Assembly: GCF_024362695.1 (NCBI RefSeq)
Contig: NC_065426.1
Span: 8,524,236 to 8,588,235, forward strand
Reading direction: 5' to 3'
Source of the DNA: Pectinophora gossypiella
Lineage: Eukaryota > Arthropoda > Insecta > Lepidoptera > Gelechiidae
DNA length: 64,000 nt
Shown: positions 32,226-43,494 of the stretch, in pieces
Numbering within the stretch: position 1 is the stretch's first letter
Layout: every line of letters begins with the position of its first letter
The notes under the pieces: model-generated
Database searches by the model: none
What the model was told of the DNA's origin: nothing
What the model saw: only the letters and a program-made list of their open reading frames with translations
Position numbers and translations under genes: made by a program

Positions 32226-32574
32226 TTATATATCGTGGTGAGCAAGTTATCATTGTAAAATTATCACAACTCGTGTAACTAAATGTTTGTATGCATGAGC
32301 ATAGGGGAAAGTTAGTGACGACTGCATGTTTATAAGTTACACGGAATTCCGGTGTTAAGGAAATAAAAATAGAAAGTCAACTATATTACACATGCTAATT
32401 GCATAGAAAAGGGTTAACCCCTACGGAGATACAGGCGTGTTATGTTAGAAAAGGGTTATAATATGTATAATAAAGACTTAAAACACGTGCTTATAATTAT
32501 GTGGTTTTTACTTGTATTTAGTTACATGTTAACATGTGTCATGTTGTGTACAATATTCAATATCTCCTATACTT

Positions 32575-32970
32575 AAAGGTTGCCTGGAAGAGATTGCTAC
32601 TTATTAATAAGACCGCCTATTGTACTCATTCTATTTCTCTTTTGTTTTCTCTTTTGTTTTTTCCTGTTTGTGCAAAAAAGTATTTCTTATGTTATGTTAT
32701 GTTTTGTTATGTTGACCTAATCTGTATTGGGCTGGTTTTCCCTTCGGGTTGAAAGGTCAGTTCTTTAAAAATCCGGACCTGTCCAATCTTCAGGTTCGGT
32801 AAGCAGATCCTGTGAAAAACGAAATCTTACTTACGGACAATCAACCTGCAATGTCCTAATCAAAGTAGGGATCACACTACGATTTTTGAAATATATCCCC
32901 ACCGGTATTCGAACTTGGGACCCCTGCGATTGTCAGCCCAACGCTCAACCACTGGACCACGGCGGACGTT
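32575..32970. repeat. Composite: LINE tail, S3 fragment, S1 fragment
   Basis: 32577-32705 (+) is a LINE/S4 tail ('aggttgcctggaagagattg') ending in ATGTT repeats. 32706-32820 (+) is S3 without its head. 32821-32970 (-) is S1 head and upper body. The three elements abut without spacer. Confidence 0.55.
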
Positions 32971-33087
32971 ATTTTGAACGTAAGAACGTTATTAATTACA
33001 AAATCTTATTGAAAGTCAAGATTTTAATACAAAATCTCAATTTTTTAATAAATCAATAAAATATCCAGCTTACGACACCGTATCAAC

Positions 33088-33180
33088 AGTGGCTGCAAGT
33101 TGTCTTTGATTGCTTGTGGCTCTGCCCACCCCATTAGGGATTACGGGCGTGAGTTTATGTATGTATGTATGTCAATAAAA
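33088..33180 (+). repeat. LINE 3' end with (TATG)n
   Basis: Same as 5459-5550: 'agtggctgcaagttgtcttt' to 'gagtttatgtatgtatg'. Confidence 0.55.
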
Positions 33181-33403
33181 TATTGTATAAGTAATAAATT
33201 ATTACCTTGCATCAGGTTTTCCAGTCCTATAACTCATTTAAAATATCATTAAAACATCACAGCATCACATTACGTATCAGAATACGTAATGTGTTTATAC
33301 GAGTAATTGACTTATTAATTAATGGCGATATAAGTAACATAAAAGTAGTACAAGTGAAAGGATTGCTTGGACTGATTTTTAATTTAAAACTTGTTATTAA
33401 TTA

Positions 33404-34150
33404 AGACCTAGAAACCCTACTTAACACAATGAACACAGTTTTTGAAAAATACGACCTTAAAATTAATATAAGTAAAACCAAAATTCTAACAATTTCCAAA
33501 ACTCCAAAAATAGACAGCCAAATAATTAAGTTAAATAATATCCCGATTGAAAATGTAAAGAACTTTAAGTATCTAGGCAGCATAATAACGAATGACTCAA
33601 GATGTACTTTAGACGTTAAAACCAGAATAGCAATGGCAAAACAAGCTTTCCATAACAAAGGGTGCATATTCAAGGCTAGGATTGCCAAATCTATCAGAAA
33701 AAGATGTGTCAAAACCTTCGTATGGAGTATAGCCCTCTATGGATGTGAAACTTGGACACTGACACAGAAGGACAGAGAGAGACTCAAGGCCTTTGAAATG
33801 TGGTGTTGGAGGAGGATGGAAAGAATAAGTTGGACAGAAAGGGTTACAAATGAGGAAGTGCTAGTAAGAGTAAGGGAAAAGAGACAAATACTGAGAATTA
33901 TTGAGGACAGAAGAGGCAAGATGATTGGACACCTAATAAGACACGACGAATTCATTAAAAACATCATAGAAGGAAAGCTAGAAGGAAAGAGAGGAAGGGG
34001 AAGACCAAGAAGAGCTTACATGGAACAGATTAAAGAAAAGGTTAACGTCGTGTCTTATAGGGAAGTCAAGGAATTGGCCTTTGATAGACTGGAATGGAAA
34101 ATGCTACACCGACAAGAGCGTGGCTCTTAAATTGATGATGATGATGATAT
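33404..34150 (+). pseudogene. RTE-like LINE reverse transcriptase, C-terminal 233 aa plus 3' tail
   Basis: Open from about 33405 (in-frame TAA at 33402) to a stop after 34130. The frame holds the end of the polymerase and the region after it: INISKTKILTISK, FKYLGSIITNDS, an R/K-rich middle, YGCETWTLTQKDRER, MWCWRRMERISWTERVTNEE, GRGRPRRAYMEQIKE, and ending HRQERGS. The catalytic FADD-type box and the endonuclease are missing, so this is a 5'-truncated copy; the remaining frame has no stop, so it is fairly young. It ends in (GAT)n at 34131-34149. Shorter pieces of the same family lie at 16775-16925 and 35097-35250. Confidence 0.75.
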
Positions 34151-34204
34151 TAATTAAGTTACGGCTTACGCGCGGGTTAGTTTACGGACTTATTATTTAT
34201 TCGT

Positions 34205-34560
34205 AGTTTACGGCTTTGAAATAGACTAGTCTGGGCGCGAGGAGCTTGTTGAAGTTAAGCAACTTTCGCAAAGGCCGGTCATAGAATGGGAGACCACAAA
34301 AAAAAAGTTTCATCTCGAGCTCCTCCGTGCTTCGGAAGGCACGTTAAGCCGTTGGTCCCGGCTGCATTAGCAGTCGTTAATAACCACTAATCAGCACTGG
34401 GCCCGCGTGGTGGTTTAAGGCTGGATCTCCCTATCCATCCATAGGGAAGGCCCGTGCCCCAGCAGTGGGGACGTTAATGGGCTAGTGATGATGATGATGA
34501 CTCTGGGCGCAGTACAGAGTACTGCGGGGCGAAAGACAAGAGGGATCATAGCGTGACATA
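34205..34560 (+). repeat. LINE-associated sequence interrupted by SINE S2
   Basis: S2 occupies 34239-34501. A 9-nt duplication, TCTGGGCGC, lies at 34230-34238 and 34502-34510. The host sequence ('gaaatagactagtctgggcg', 'agtactgcggggcgaaagac') matches 35150-35250 inverted. This S2 copy lacks about 35 nt of its head: 'gaggagct' is joined directly to 'tgttgaag'. Confidence 0.7.
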
Positions 34561-34829
34561 TTGTACGTAATGATTAGAGAGGGATGAGGAAGGGATAAAT
34601 AAATTACTATAGCGGTTACTACGGTCAAATCCGGTAAGAAAGGTTTTAGTACCGTAAATAGAATTGGTTAAGGAAGTAAGTCGTTTACCAAGAACAAGAC
34701 CTTGATTTTGTGAATGTGTGACATTGTGTAAGAGTTATTTCATTGACATGTTGCTGAATTATAATTTGTCTTAGTCGAGACGGCCATTAAATATTTTTAT
34801 TACGCACTATTCTCGTAATAGTGCTGTAC

Positions 34830-34975
34830 AGTCATGAGCAATATAATGTACCCACTTTAGGCCTCCGTCGCACTAACATATTTGACATTTAGTGAACTTA
34901 CAGTACAATTTGTCAAAAAAGTTAATGTGATATGGTACCAAAGTGTATACATATTAATGCTCATGACCGTACATA
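34830..34975. repeat. MITE M6, complete copy
   Basis: Inverted ends 'tacagtcatgagcaatataa' and 'attaatgctcatgaccgtac'. About 145 nt, no coding capacity. Confidence 0.65.
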
Positions 34976-35096
34976 TAATTAAGCAGATCGGAGATTAGTC
35001 TGTCGATTTCGTGTAGTTCTCCGAACATGAAGTCAATGGCATCTGTAAACGCAATGATATCCTAGAATATTTTGTCTTTTTAATATAATAATTTCA

Positions 35097-35390
35097 TCAC
35101 ATCACTAATTTAAGAGCCACGCTCTTGTCGGTGTAGCATTCTCCACGCTACTTTTTAGGGAAAAATAGAGCAGTGGTTTCCCTCTTGCCTTCTGCCCCGC
35201 AGTACTATGTCTGACGCGAGTAGGTTGGCGCCCTGAATAGTCTATTTCAAAGCCGTACTAATACAAACCAATCATTTAAATAAAAAAAAAACATTTTAAA
35301 ATTTAAATAACAAAATATCCAGTTATAACTTACGTTTGCCTCATATGGCATTAACTACTTGGCCGGGCAAATGGAGAGCGATTTTTATCA
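35097..35390 (-). repeat. 3' end of the RTE-like LINE and F5 scrap
   Basis: 35097-35145 is the reverse complement of the LINE end at 34095-34140 ('agagccacgctcttgtcggt'). 35146-35250 matches 16830-16925. 35340-35390 is F5 ('taactacttggccgggcaaa'). 35391-35770 holds only short repeats of 'tgtcaatcccata' type. Confidence 0.5.
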
Positions 35391-35774
35391 CACATACCTT
35401 ACACATTTATGACAGTTTTCTCACCTTACACACACATATCTTAGGCATCCTATGACACATATCACCTCAGGCATTTTTGACATTTTCTCACCCCATATGT
35501 CAATCCCATAATTTTTTTGTCACTGTCACAGTCGTTAACATGGTTAAGACCCCAGTTACCTAACTAACTACTTATACAATACATAAACTGGTAAGTCAAA
35601 CTGTATCCACGAGAGGGACCTTGAACTAACCGGTTACTGTGATATTGTTTTGTGAAACACGCATTCTGTTGGATTACAAATATATAGTAACTTAATAGAG
35701 TTTTTACTGAGATTTTAATGGCGGCGGCGTTGTAATCAAAATGGAAGATTTTTTGAAGCGATTGTTTTTGTACT

Positions 35775-35905
35775 ATAGATAGATAGATAAAATACTTTAT
35801 TGCGCACAATGGACACAAAATACAGAGATAAGGACAGCATATACAGAAAAGCACAACAGGCGGCCTTATTGCTCATGCAGCAATTTCTTCCAGGCAACCT
35901 TTGGG
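35775..35905 (-). repeat. LINE/S4-type 3' end
   Basis: Reverse: (GATA)n, then 'aaaatactttattgcgcaca', and 'aatttcttccaggcaacct' at the far end. Confidence 0.6.
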
Positions 35906-36075
35906 TACAGGAAAATTTTGTACAAGTAATAATAGCATAATAGTAATAGTAGCATAGTAGTATTGTATAATAGCGGGTTAGTGCATTCTAACAAAATAAA
36001 TAATTAAAAGAACAACCTACATAAAATAAGTACATTTAACTACATATTTATATTACGTATACATAAATATATAAA

Positions 36076-36109
36076 ATTATTATATATATATATATATAGA
36101 GGAACGTAG

Positions 36110-36195
<86 letters not shown>
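36076..36195. repeat. (TA)n microsatellite
   Basis: A short TA run at 36079-36097, then 'gaggaacgtagcc', then an almost pure TA run of about 40 units (36114-36195). The interruption is the inverted end of element A, which resumes directly after the array at 36203. Confidence 0.9.
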
Positions 36196-36196
<1 letters not shown>

Positions 36197-36600
36197 TCAT
36201 ATACGTTCCTCAAAAACAATATAGTTGACGCTGTACATATTTTCCTAATTTCATGGATAACAGACATAATGCATATTTTTTCTTTGTTTTTGGATATAAA
36301 TGATGACCCTTGTTATTACACCACATTACGAGTATTATTCAGATCAAAATAAAGAGAAACAATGTAGGTAGCATGCTATCCAAATATCAAGCAACAATTT
36401 TTATTATATGCTTCTGCCATTACGTTGTTTTTTGGAATAATTATGTAAGTACCCGACTAATGAGAAAACGGGTAATTAACACGTTAAATCTCGGCATTCT
36501 CGGCGGGAAGCAAGAGAAGTGTGTCAGGATCGAAGCAAATGGAATTCTATAGTATCTGCTTACCCCGGTGGGAAATAGGCATGAGTTTATAATAATAATA
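36197..36600. repeat. Element A copy and L1-type LINE scrap
   Basis: 36203-36480 follows element A ('cgttcctcaaaaacaatata', 'tggataacagacataatgca', 'aataaagagaaacaatgtag'). 36505-36590 is the + strand 3' end of the 29755 LINE family ('caagagaagtgtgtcaggat'), ending in (ATA)n. Confidence 0.5.
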
Positions 36601-37084
36601 ATAATAAATCTCGGCACCTATACATAACCTGGAAAGTCCCTCAATGTCCGACCAGTATCGAGTGCAATGGAATAGGTAAGTCGTATTTATTACTGAAGCG
36701 AGTATTCGTGAATTGTTAATCAAAATTCTGTTAACAATGAACTCTTTTATGGCTCATAACTTCATAAGTTACTGCGACCTTACAAGCCTTTTAGACACTT
36801 ACCCATGTACCGAGATCTGTGTAAGGAGCTGATGGAATGAATGAACAATACAGTTGGATAGTTGAGGAGCTCGGTTTTGAGGTTATGGTAATGGGTGAGG
36901 TTTTCTTTTGGTTGCTAATCCTCTATGAGGTAGCGTCGTCGCTATTGTGGTCTAGTAAGAAGTGGAAAACACCACCAATTATGTAAAATACTTACACCGC
37001 TATAAAAAACACGTTAAAGGATGATGTTTAATTAAAAACTGATGCCTAAACTAGACTAATAAATACGTTTGTCCATCAAGCCAT

Positions 37085-37492
37085 TAGGATTCCACCGCTC
37101 GGATTATGATTCCACCGCCCGAATTATGATTCAACCTCTCAGATTATGATTCCACCTCTCGGATTATGATTCCACCTCATGGATTATGATTCTACAAATA
37201 CAAATATACTTTATTGCAAGAAATAATTACAAAAAGACTCTTTTAACTAGGTACATGGCAAATGGCGGCCTTCTCGCTTAAAGCTACCATTACCATTAGG
37301 ACACCTCTTGGATTATGATTCCACCTCTCGGATTATGATTCTACCTCTCGGATTATGATTCCACCTCTCGGATTATGAATCCACCTCTCGGATTATGATT
37401 CCACCGCCCGAATTATGATTCCACCTCTCGGATTATGATTCCATCGCTCGGATTATGATTCCACCGCCAGAATTATGACTCCACCTTTCGAA
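37085..37492. repeat. 20-bp minisatellite, interrupted
   Basis: Tandem units of about 20 nt, consensus ATTATGATTCCACCTCTCGG: roughly five units at 37088-37195 and nine at 37310-37490. Variants with CCGCCCG, CCGCTCG and CATGG at the variable end alternate. An insert of about 115 nt (37193-37309) splits the array; it carries 'atatactttattgcaagaaa' and 'ggcggccttctcgct', resembling a LINE 3' end. Confidence 0.85.
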
Positions 37493-38544
37493 TTATAAAT
37501 TACAGAAGTAAAGTTTGAGTAAATAGTAAAATGCGGAAGATATACTTGGCTTCGGTATGTTTTTGTTAACAATTCGACCGGTGACCTTACAACGAAATTA
37601 AACCTAGAAGTCACAAAAACTGAACATTTTTTACCACTTTACTTGGAAGGCAAAGTTTTTAGAACTCAGAATTAATTAATTAAAGTAGTTTTTAGCACTA
37701 GAATGCATGGTTTGTGACATAGAGACCAAATTATTGTCCATGATTCTTTTTATACCTACTGTTAGATAGAAAAGAATCGATCGACCTAATCAAGACTGAT
37801 ACATCTACATCAAATATTTATCTACATTTTCTAATTATTTTATTAATTATTATTTTTTAATAATTTCAATAAATTTTAATGTACGCTAACGAACGTCACA
37901 ACACTAGCTTGCGTACTTTGACAGAGTAATTCTTACTGGCACCTACTACGCATTAGGCAGCATTAAGGCTATTGTAAAATGTTATCTTTGTCGAAATATA
38001 ATCACTAATTATTATTGTACTTAACTGGTCGTTCTGTTTATACTACCTAATCTCAAGCATTTTTTTTAATGTGAATTGTTGTAGACTTTCCTCGGATTAA
38101 GTAGGCTTTTTTTGACATGACTTATTATAGATTTTCTGTAAATGACATTAACTACTTGGCCAGACTTGTGGGGAGCGCTGGGGCACTGGACATAGTACGC
38201 CTTAGATAAATACAGAAGGCTCATAGCGTAATACTAACAACCTTACCTCCTTTTTTGAAGTCGGTTAAAAACCGATGCCAATAAGCACGGCCTTTAAGAT
38301 CATATCGGCTAGTGTTGTAGCAAGGTCGATTCCCACGCTAGGCAATTTCCCGAAATTCCGGTAATGTTATCGTATTAAATCGTCATTTTACGCGTAAATT
38401 GGTTATTATTGAAATTATTCATGCGTTGAATCCGGGGATTTACAGTATAATAATGCCCAGCAGTGGGCGTCGTACGGCTGATAATGATGAATATAATATA
38501 TAACAGTATCACGCCCGTATCCCCGGCAGGTTAGGCAGAGGTGT
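37493..38544. other. No gene seen; small repeat scraps
   Basis: F5 scrap at 38100-38180 ('taactacttggccagacttg'). LINE 3' scrap at 38440-38490 ('gcccagcagtgggcgtcgta'). The rest is AT-rich without a feature. Confidence 0.4.
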
Positions 38545-38665
38545 ACTTATTGTAGAAAGGCACGTTAAGCCGTTGGTCCCGGTTCGAATCCCGGTGGGGA
38601 CATATCACCAAAATCACTTTGTGATCGATACTTTGGTTAGGACATTACAGGCTGATCACACAGAG
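38545..38665 (+). repeat. SINE S1 with rearranged head
   Basis: 'ggcacgttaagccgttggtc' (core) is joined directly to 'cggttcgaatcccggtgggg' (B box) and the upper body. The core normally lies after the body, so this piece is a rearranged junction or a tandem SINE junction. Confidence 0.45.
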
Positions 38666-39008
38666 ATTGCCCATTCACAATAGTTAGGAGTGAGACAATA
38701 TTATAACAACCCACATATACCTACCTACCTACATACTACTAATAAATATTTCAAAAAGTTGTAAATTATAGTTATTATAACTTGCGTAGTTACATGAGTC
38801 ATCTAAAGGTTAAATTGAATTAAAAAAAAACATTTGACGAATGGTCAAACGTGAACACGATAAGTGGAGTGCGGGGTCCGTAGGGTATTTTAAAATGCAC
38901 TCGTAGTTTTAATTACCTGTCGCATGATGCTAAGAAGGAAGCCTCCTATGATAGTGCCTTTTTTATAACATTAAATATCATAGACATTTTCATTTCATGA
39001 TCTGAACA

Positions 39009-39345
39009 CAGCCTCCGTGGTCTAGTGGTTAGAGCGATAGGCTCACGATCTGAGGGTCCGGGTTCGATTCCCGGTGGGGACATTGTCGAAATCACTTTGT
39101 GAGACTGTCCTTTGTTTGGTAAGGACTTTTCAGGTTTGAATCACCTGATTGTCCGAAAAAGTAAGCTGATTCCGTGCCGTTCACGTTAAGCCGTGGTCCT
39201 GGCTATTAGCCGTAAAAACACCTCTACCAACCCGCATTGGAGCAGCGTGGTGGAGTATGCTCCATACCCCCTCCGGTTGATTGAGGGGAGGCCTGTGCCC
39301 AGCAGTGGGACGTATATAGGCTGTTTATGTTAGGTTATGATCTGA
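39009..39345 (+). repeat. SINE S1b, full length
   Basis: Head 'gcctccgtggtctagtggtt' and 'ccgggttcgattcccggtgg', body 'gtgagactgtcctttgtttg', core 'cacgttaagccg', then 'catacccctccggttgattg'-type section and 'cccagcagtgggacgtatat', ending in a TTATG-type tail. The twin copy is at 50151-50482. Confidence 0.7.
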
Positions 39346-39589
39346 ACACAATGTTTTTGCACGATATTTGAACCTTTTAACATTGAACCCTAAAAGAGTG
39401 GGTTCTTTTGATTACAATGGAGGTTACATAATGTCAAGGTTATAAGGTGTACTTTCGTATTTCATCCTTGTTATTTAATTATGTATAGAAACTTAATTGT
39501 CAAAAACTCTAAAGGCTTCCTCTCATTTATTTTATCACAACTGTTGTTGATCACATATTAGCAATTAAACTCGATCACATTCACTTCTT

Positions 39590-39915
39590 ATCGTGTGGGT
39601 TGTGAGGTGGATAACCAACCCCACCAATCCTGGTGTCAGGGTTACTACTGAGCCGCCTACGACCCCAGACATGGCTCATGTAACGATTACTCGCTTACAC
39701 CAGTAAGTAGTAACCGGGACCGGGCCTAACGTGCCTTCCGAAGCACGGATCATCTTACTTTCGGACAATCAGGGGATCAGCCTGTAATGTCCTAAGCAAA
39801 CTAGGAATCACAAAATGATTTTTGTCATATGTTGATATGTCCCCACCGGTGTCGGGATTCGGACCCGGGACTTCCGGATCGTGAGCCCAACGCTCAACCA
39901 CTGGACCAGTGAGGT
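39590..39915 (-). repeat. SINE S1, full length
   Basis: 'cttatcgtgtgggttgtgag' through the core to the inverted head ('caaccactggaccagtgagg'). The internal 'gtcatatgttgatatgtccc' carries a small duplication. Confidence 0.65.
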
Positions 39916-40119
39916 CGTTAGAATAAGAATAAACTTTTAGTTTAAATTCATGTTTGGATCACTTGCCCCAGCTGACAATCATAGATAATAGATTTTTTTT
40001 TATTTTTTTATCACGTGCTTTCCAGAATTTGTGGGCACAAATCCGTTTATTTATGGCAATAGGCTCGCCCCCTATTACCATAAAATAAGAAATAATTATA
40101 TAGGACTTTTTTTATTAGA

Positions 40120-40734
40120 ATAGAATAGAATAATTTTATTTGCTTGGATACATGGTTGTCACAAGATGGTCACAATTTTATGTATAAGGATCTCATGATC
40201 CACCAAGTGTATGGCATGCAAAAACTTACAAGAAATAAATAAATAAATAAATAAAATTGTTTATTTCGGATCAAAAAATTACATCCATATTATGTTAGTA
40301 AGATGTGACTTATGAAACTATTGTTAGTAAGTAACGAAAATTATATTTTGCACGCATTCATGACCATCACGTGAACGGGTAATTTCCCGTGATCGTCACC
40401 CTACGCACAAAACATCTCCAAAGCGGCGATGTGTATCGATCAGCTTATGTCTTCAGGATGCTGTTGGGGCTGTTTCTCAACCTGGTGAGCAGGGAGCCAG
40501 TTTTGAGAAATGAGATAATCATAAATAATTACAATAATTATTACAATGAACGACATAATTAATAAAATAATGTCAAAGAAATTAATATACAATATTACAA
40601 TTATTTAAATTGATAACATTCAATGTCAATTATTACGGAATGTCAACGTGATTAAATAAATATATCAATTAATTATTATTATATTACATTTATAGTCAAA
40701 ATAATCTTTAAGGCTATAAAAATTCATTTCTACT
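40120..40734. other. Retroposon tail and unclassified sequence
   Basis: 40125-40260 looks like an inverted retroposon 3' end ('agaatagaatagaataattt' at its tail; (TAAA)n at 40236-40255). 40300-40500 is moderately GC-rich but matches nothing in the window. The rest is AT-rich. Confidence 0.35.
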
Positions 40735-41155
40735 AGCCACTTATTATTATTATTATGTTTGTCATTTCCATATCTCGGGACTCTGGAGTCCCGGACTTTT
40801 GGAAGGCGTGCGTGGGGCCGAAGCCAACACGAAGAGGCCCCTTAAGACAATTTAATCTAAATGTGATGTGACACCAACCGGCGATGATCCCTGTATGTGT
40901 ATGCACTATGGGAGTGCACCCAAAGATAATCCCCGGTTCGTGTAGGACTATTGCAGATTATGGGAACAAAGGGAACTGGGCAATTGGGTTGGGGTTAGTG
41001 GACCGGATACTGGGACTATGGGGGACTATGGCGCCTGCTCGACCAATGTTGGTAACATGGATACAATTATTATTATTTATTTATTTAGGACTTAAACATA
41101 ACTGGCGAGGAGTGGGTATTGGTCTCCACCGTTAAGGAAACACTGAAATAAACCT
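40735..41155 (+). repeat. Unclassified GC-rich block
   Basis: Preceded by (TTA)n, about 50% GC, with G-rich stretches ('tactgggactatgggggact') and an 83-residue open frame (40884-41135) that reads like no protein I know. No other copy in the window. Possibly the 3' region of a retroelement. Confidence 0.3.
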
Positions 41156-41493
41156 TAACATACCACGTTCAAGGAAAATCTTTGCCCTCTCCGTCTCGTA
41201 GCCTTCTATGAGTCCTACGTGCGCGGGTAAACCCCAGGCCCGACATAACCGGTTGTGCGCAGTAGTTGATCTGTGTGTGGGATGCGTCTGTGACGTCATT
41301 TTATTATACTACACTACCGTTTAGGCATAATTGACTAAAATGATAAACAAACTTTTTTATAAGTAACTAAGTGTCATGTTTTGAAATCGGACTGCTTAGG
41401 CAGTTGTTAAAAAAGGAATTTTGATTTTGACAGCGAGTCCCCGAACGTTGATTCCCGGTACGGCGAGCCTCTTTGTAGCTGTAGAGCTATACA

Positions 41494-41804
41494 ATGGCCC
41501 CGATTCCTGCAGACACCGCCTAATTTTATTTTAAGTTATATCCGTCATTTTCATATCCGTCGAAAAGGAAAAGGACGGATGATTCACAGCTCTTAATTTT
41601 AGGAAGAATGAGTAAATGAATGTGTCGGGTTATTGACTGATGTAAAATTTTTAGACGGTTGGTTTAGATTTGTGCTTAAAATTGACGTGTGTTCCATAAA
41701 TTTTATGCTTGTCAATTACCCGTCCCTTTCCTTTTCGGCGGATAAGAAAATGACAGATATAACTTAAAATAAAATTAGATGGTATTTACAGGAATTAGCA
41801 CCAT
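41494..41804. repeat. MITE M1, copy 4
   Basis: ATGGCCCCG... to ...TAGCACCAT, arms of about 85 nt. TATACA directly precedes and follows the element (41488-41493, 41805-41810), a likely target-site duplication. Confidence 0.7.
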
Positions 41805-42090
41805 TATACAATAGGCATGAGTTTATGTATGTATGTTCTTAATAGGGAAACGAGCGTTCTAGAACCATCATTCGATATCTCCCTACACCTACCAAAAGAC
41901 ATCTGACAAACACGTTGAACCCACTGATGTAGGCCGTGTGTATTTTTGTTAGCATATTGTTTAAGGCGATTCTCACACGATACCGCGAACCGACGCGGTT
42001 GGTGGTGAAGCGGTTTGAAGCCGCGTTTGCACTTGACAACATTTGGCGCGACGTGTTGAAAATTAGTGTGGAACTTATGTTTAACAACAT

Positions 42091-42800
42091 TGGTGCTAAT
42101 TCCTGCAAACGCCATCTAATTTTATTTTAAATTATACATGTCATTTTCTTAACCATTGAAAAAGAAAGGGACGGGTAAAGCTGAAATCCAAAACAACCGC
42201 CTAAAAATGTTACATCGGCCAATAACTCGACAGAATTAAGTTAACAGCACACGTAAGACGGCTTGCATACCAGCGAGATACCTTTTTGATTCGCCCGGGT
42301 TATTCTGATTGACTGTCAATCATTCGTCTCTTTCCTTTTCGGCGAATAAGAAAATGACAGGTATAGGTATAGGCTCTTTTAATGAATCATCTAACAGCAT
42401 AGATTTATTCCACACTAGTATTGCATCTATTAAGCGAATTCTAACACAAGAATATTTTGAGACTCAATAAATTTACTCATGTTATAATTATACTCATAAA
42501 ATAATAATGGTTAAGTTAAATTGGATTAGTATACTAACCCACCTGCATTCGAACTGACTTAGGGTTTTGTTTTCCTTTTCCTTGTTAGCTATTTATCTTT
42601 ATGTATCATTCTAGCCACTTTTCTTATCTTATTTTAATTTCTCTCCTACCTTTTCATTTATTGGCGGGAACTTGTTATTAGCATTGTCTCATGTATATTT
42701 AGTTCATTTAATGTATAATTAGTCTGTAAGTTCTCCAAATTATATAAAAAAAAAAACTTAAAGTAAAATTAGGAGGTGTCTGCAGGAATCGGAGCCATTG
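42091..42800. repeat. MITE M1, copy 5, split by a poly-A insertion
   Basis: The left part, 42091-42365, ends 'aaatgacaggtata'. The right part resumes at 42756 with 'acttaaagtaaaattaggag', continuing exactly where other copies do. The intervening 390 nt (42366-42755) end in a run of about 10 A. Confidence 0.6.
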
Positions 42801-42870
42801 TCTGTCTACGCATTTACTGCCTCGCCCGCGCGGTGCACCTCAACAAAATCCGCGTCGTGTGAGAGTCATC

Positions 42871-43015
42871 TTAAGGTGGTAGTAACAAACTAATCTCAGC
42901 TTCGAGACTGCCCTCAAGATCACGCCAATGTGACATTTCTTATATAAAAACAGGGACTTGAGCATGATCTTGAGGGCAGTCTCAGTTGAGATTAGTTTAT
43001 TAATACCACCCTTAA
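42871..43015. repeat. Hairpin element M8
   Basis: Two arms of about 52 nt: 'ttaaggtggtagtaacaaac'...'gccctcaagatcacg', and its inverse 'catgatcttgagggcagtct'...'taataccacccttaa'. The loop is about 40 nt. A fold-back MITE is likely. 43016-43490 shows no other feature. Confidence 0.55.
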
Positions 43016-43494
43016 AGTTGGTATAGGTAATTTGACGTGAAGCTAAGATTGCTAGGTGTAATAAGCCGTTTAATAAGCTTCACAAGAATACATTGTCACC
43101 TAGAATCCTCTTTTTAGGCTGTTGTGGGTGAGCCGTTTGAATTAAATATGATTTTTTATCAGTTTTAGTCAGTCTTGATCGATGGGGCTGGCATAACAAA
43201 TATTGTTAAAAGCCCTTAAGTAAATAAAAGACTAAAAAAACAGAATGTTATTTGCAAGATAGGTACTTGCGTATTGAGATACTTGAAACGCATTTTCCTT
43301 AAACAAAACAATCTTCGTTATTATTACATTTAGCGGGGTGATGACATGGTTGTTTTGTCTGTAGGCTGAGATGAGTCACTATTTGTTATCTGTAGCGTTA
43401 TTTTTGAATGTGGAATGCATATGTAGTACCTACCTATTGTTTCCTGTACGTAATAACTAACCTAACCTAACACCAATTACTCATAGCTACATAC

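Noticed and set aside
36040..36267. Minus-strand open frame made of repeated Ile-Tyr
   Set aside because: A translation of the TA microsatellite.
37085..37492. Regular repeats that could suggest a CRISPR array
   Set aside because: The units are contiguous without spacers, and the genome is eukaryotic. It is a minisatellite.
40884..41135. 83-codon open frame in the GC-rich block
   Set aside because: The residue pattern does not resemble a protein I know, and the block is probably repeat-derived. Reported only as an unclassified block.
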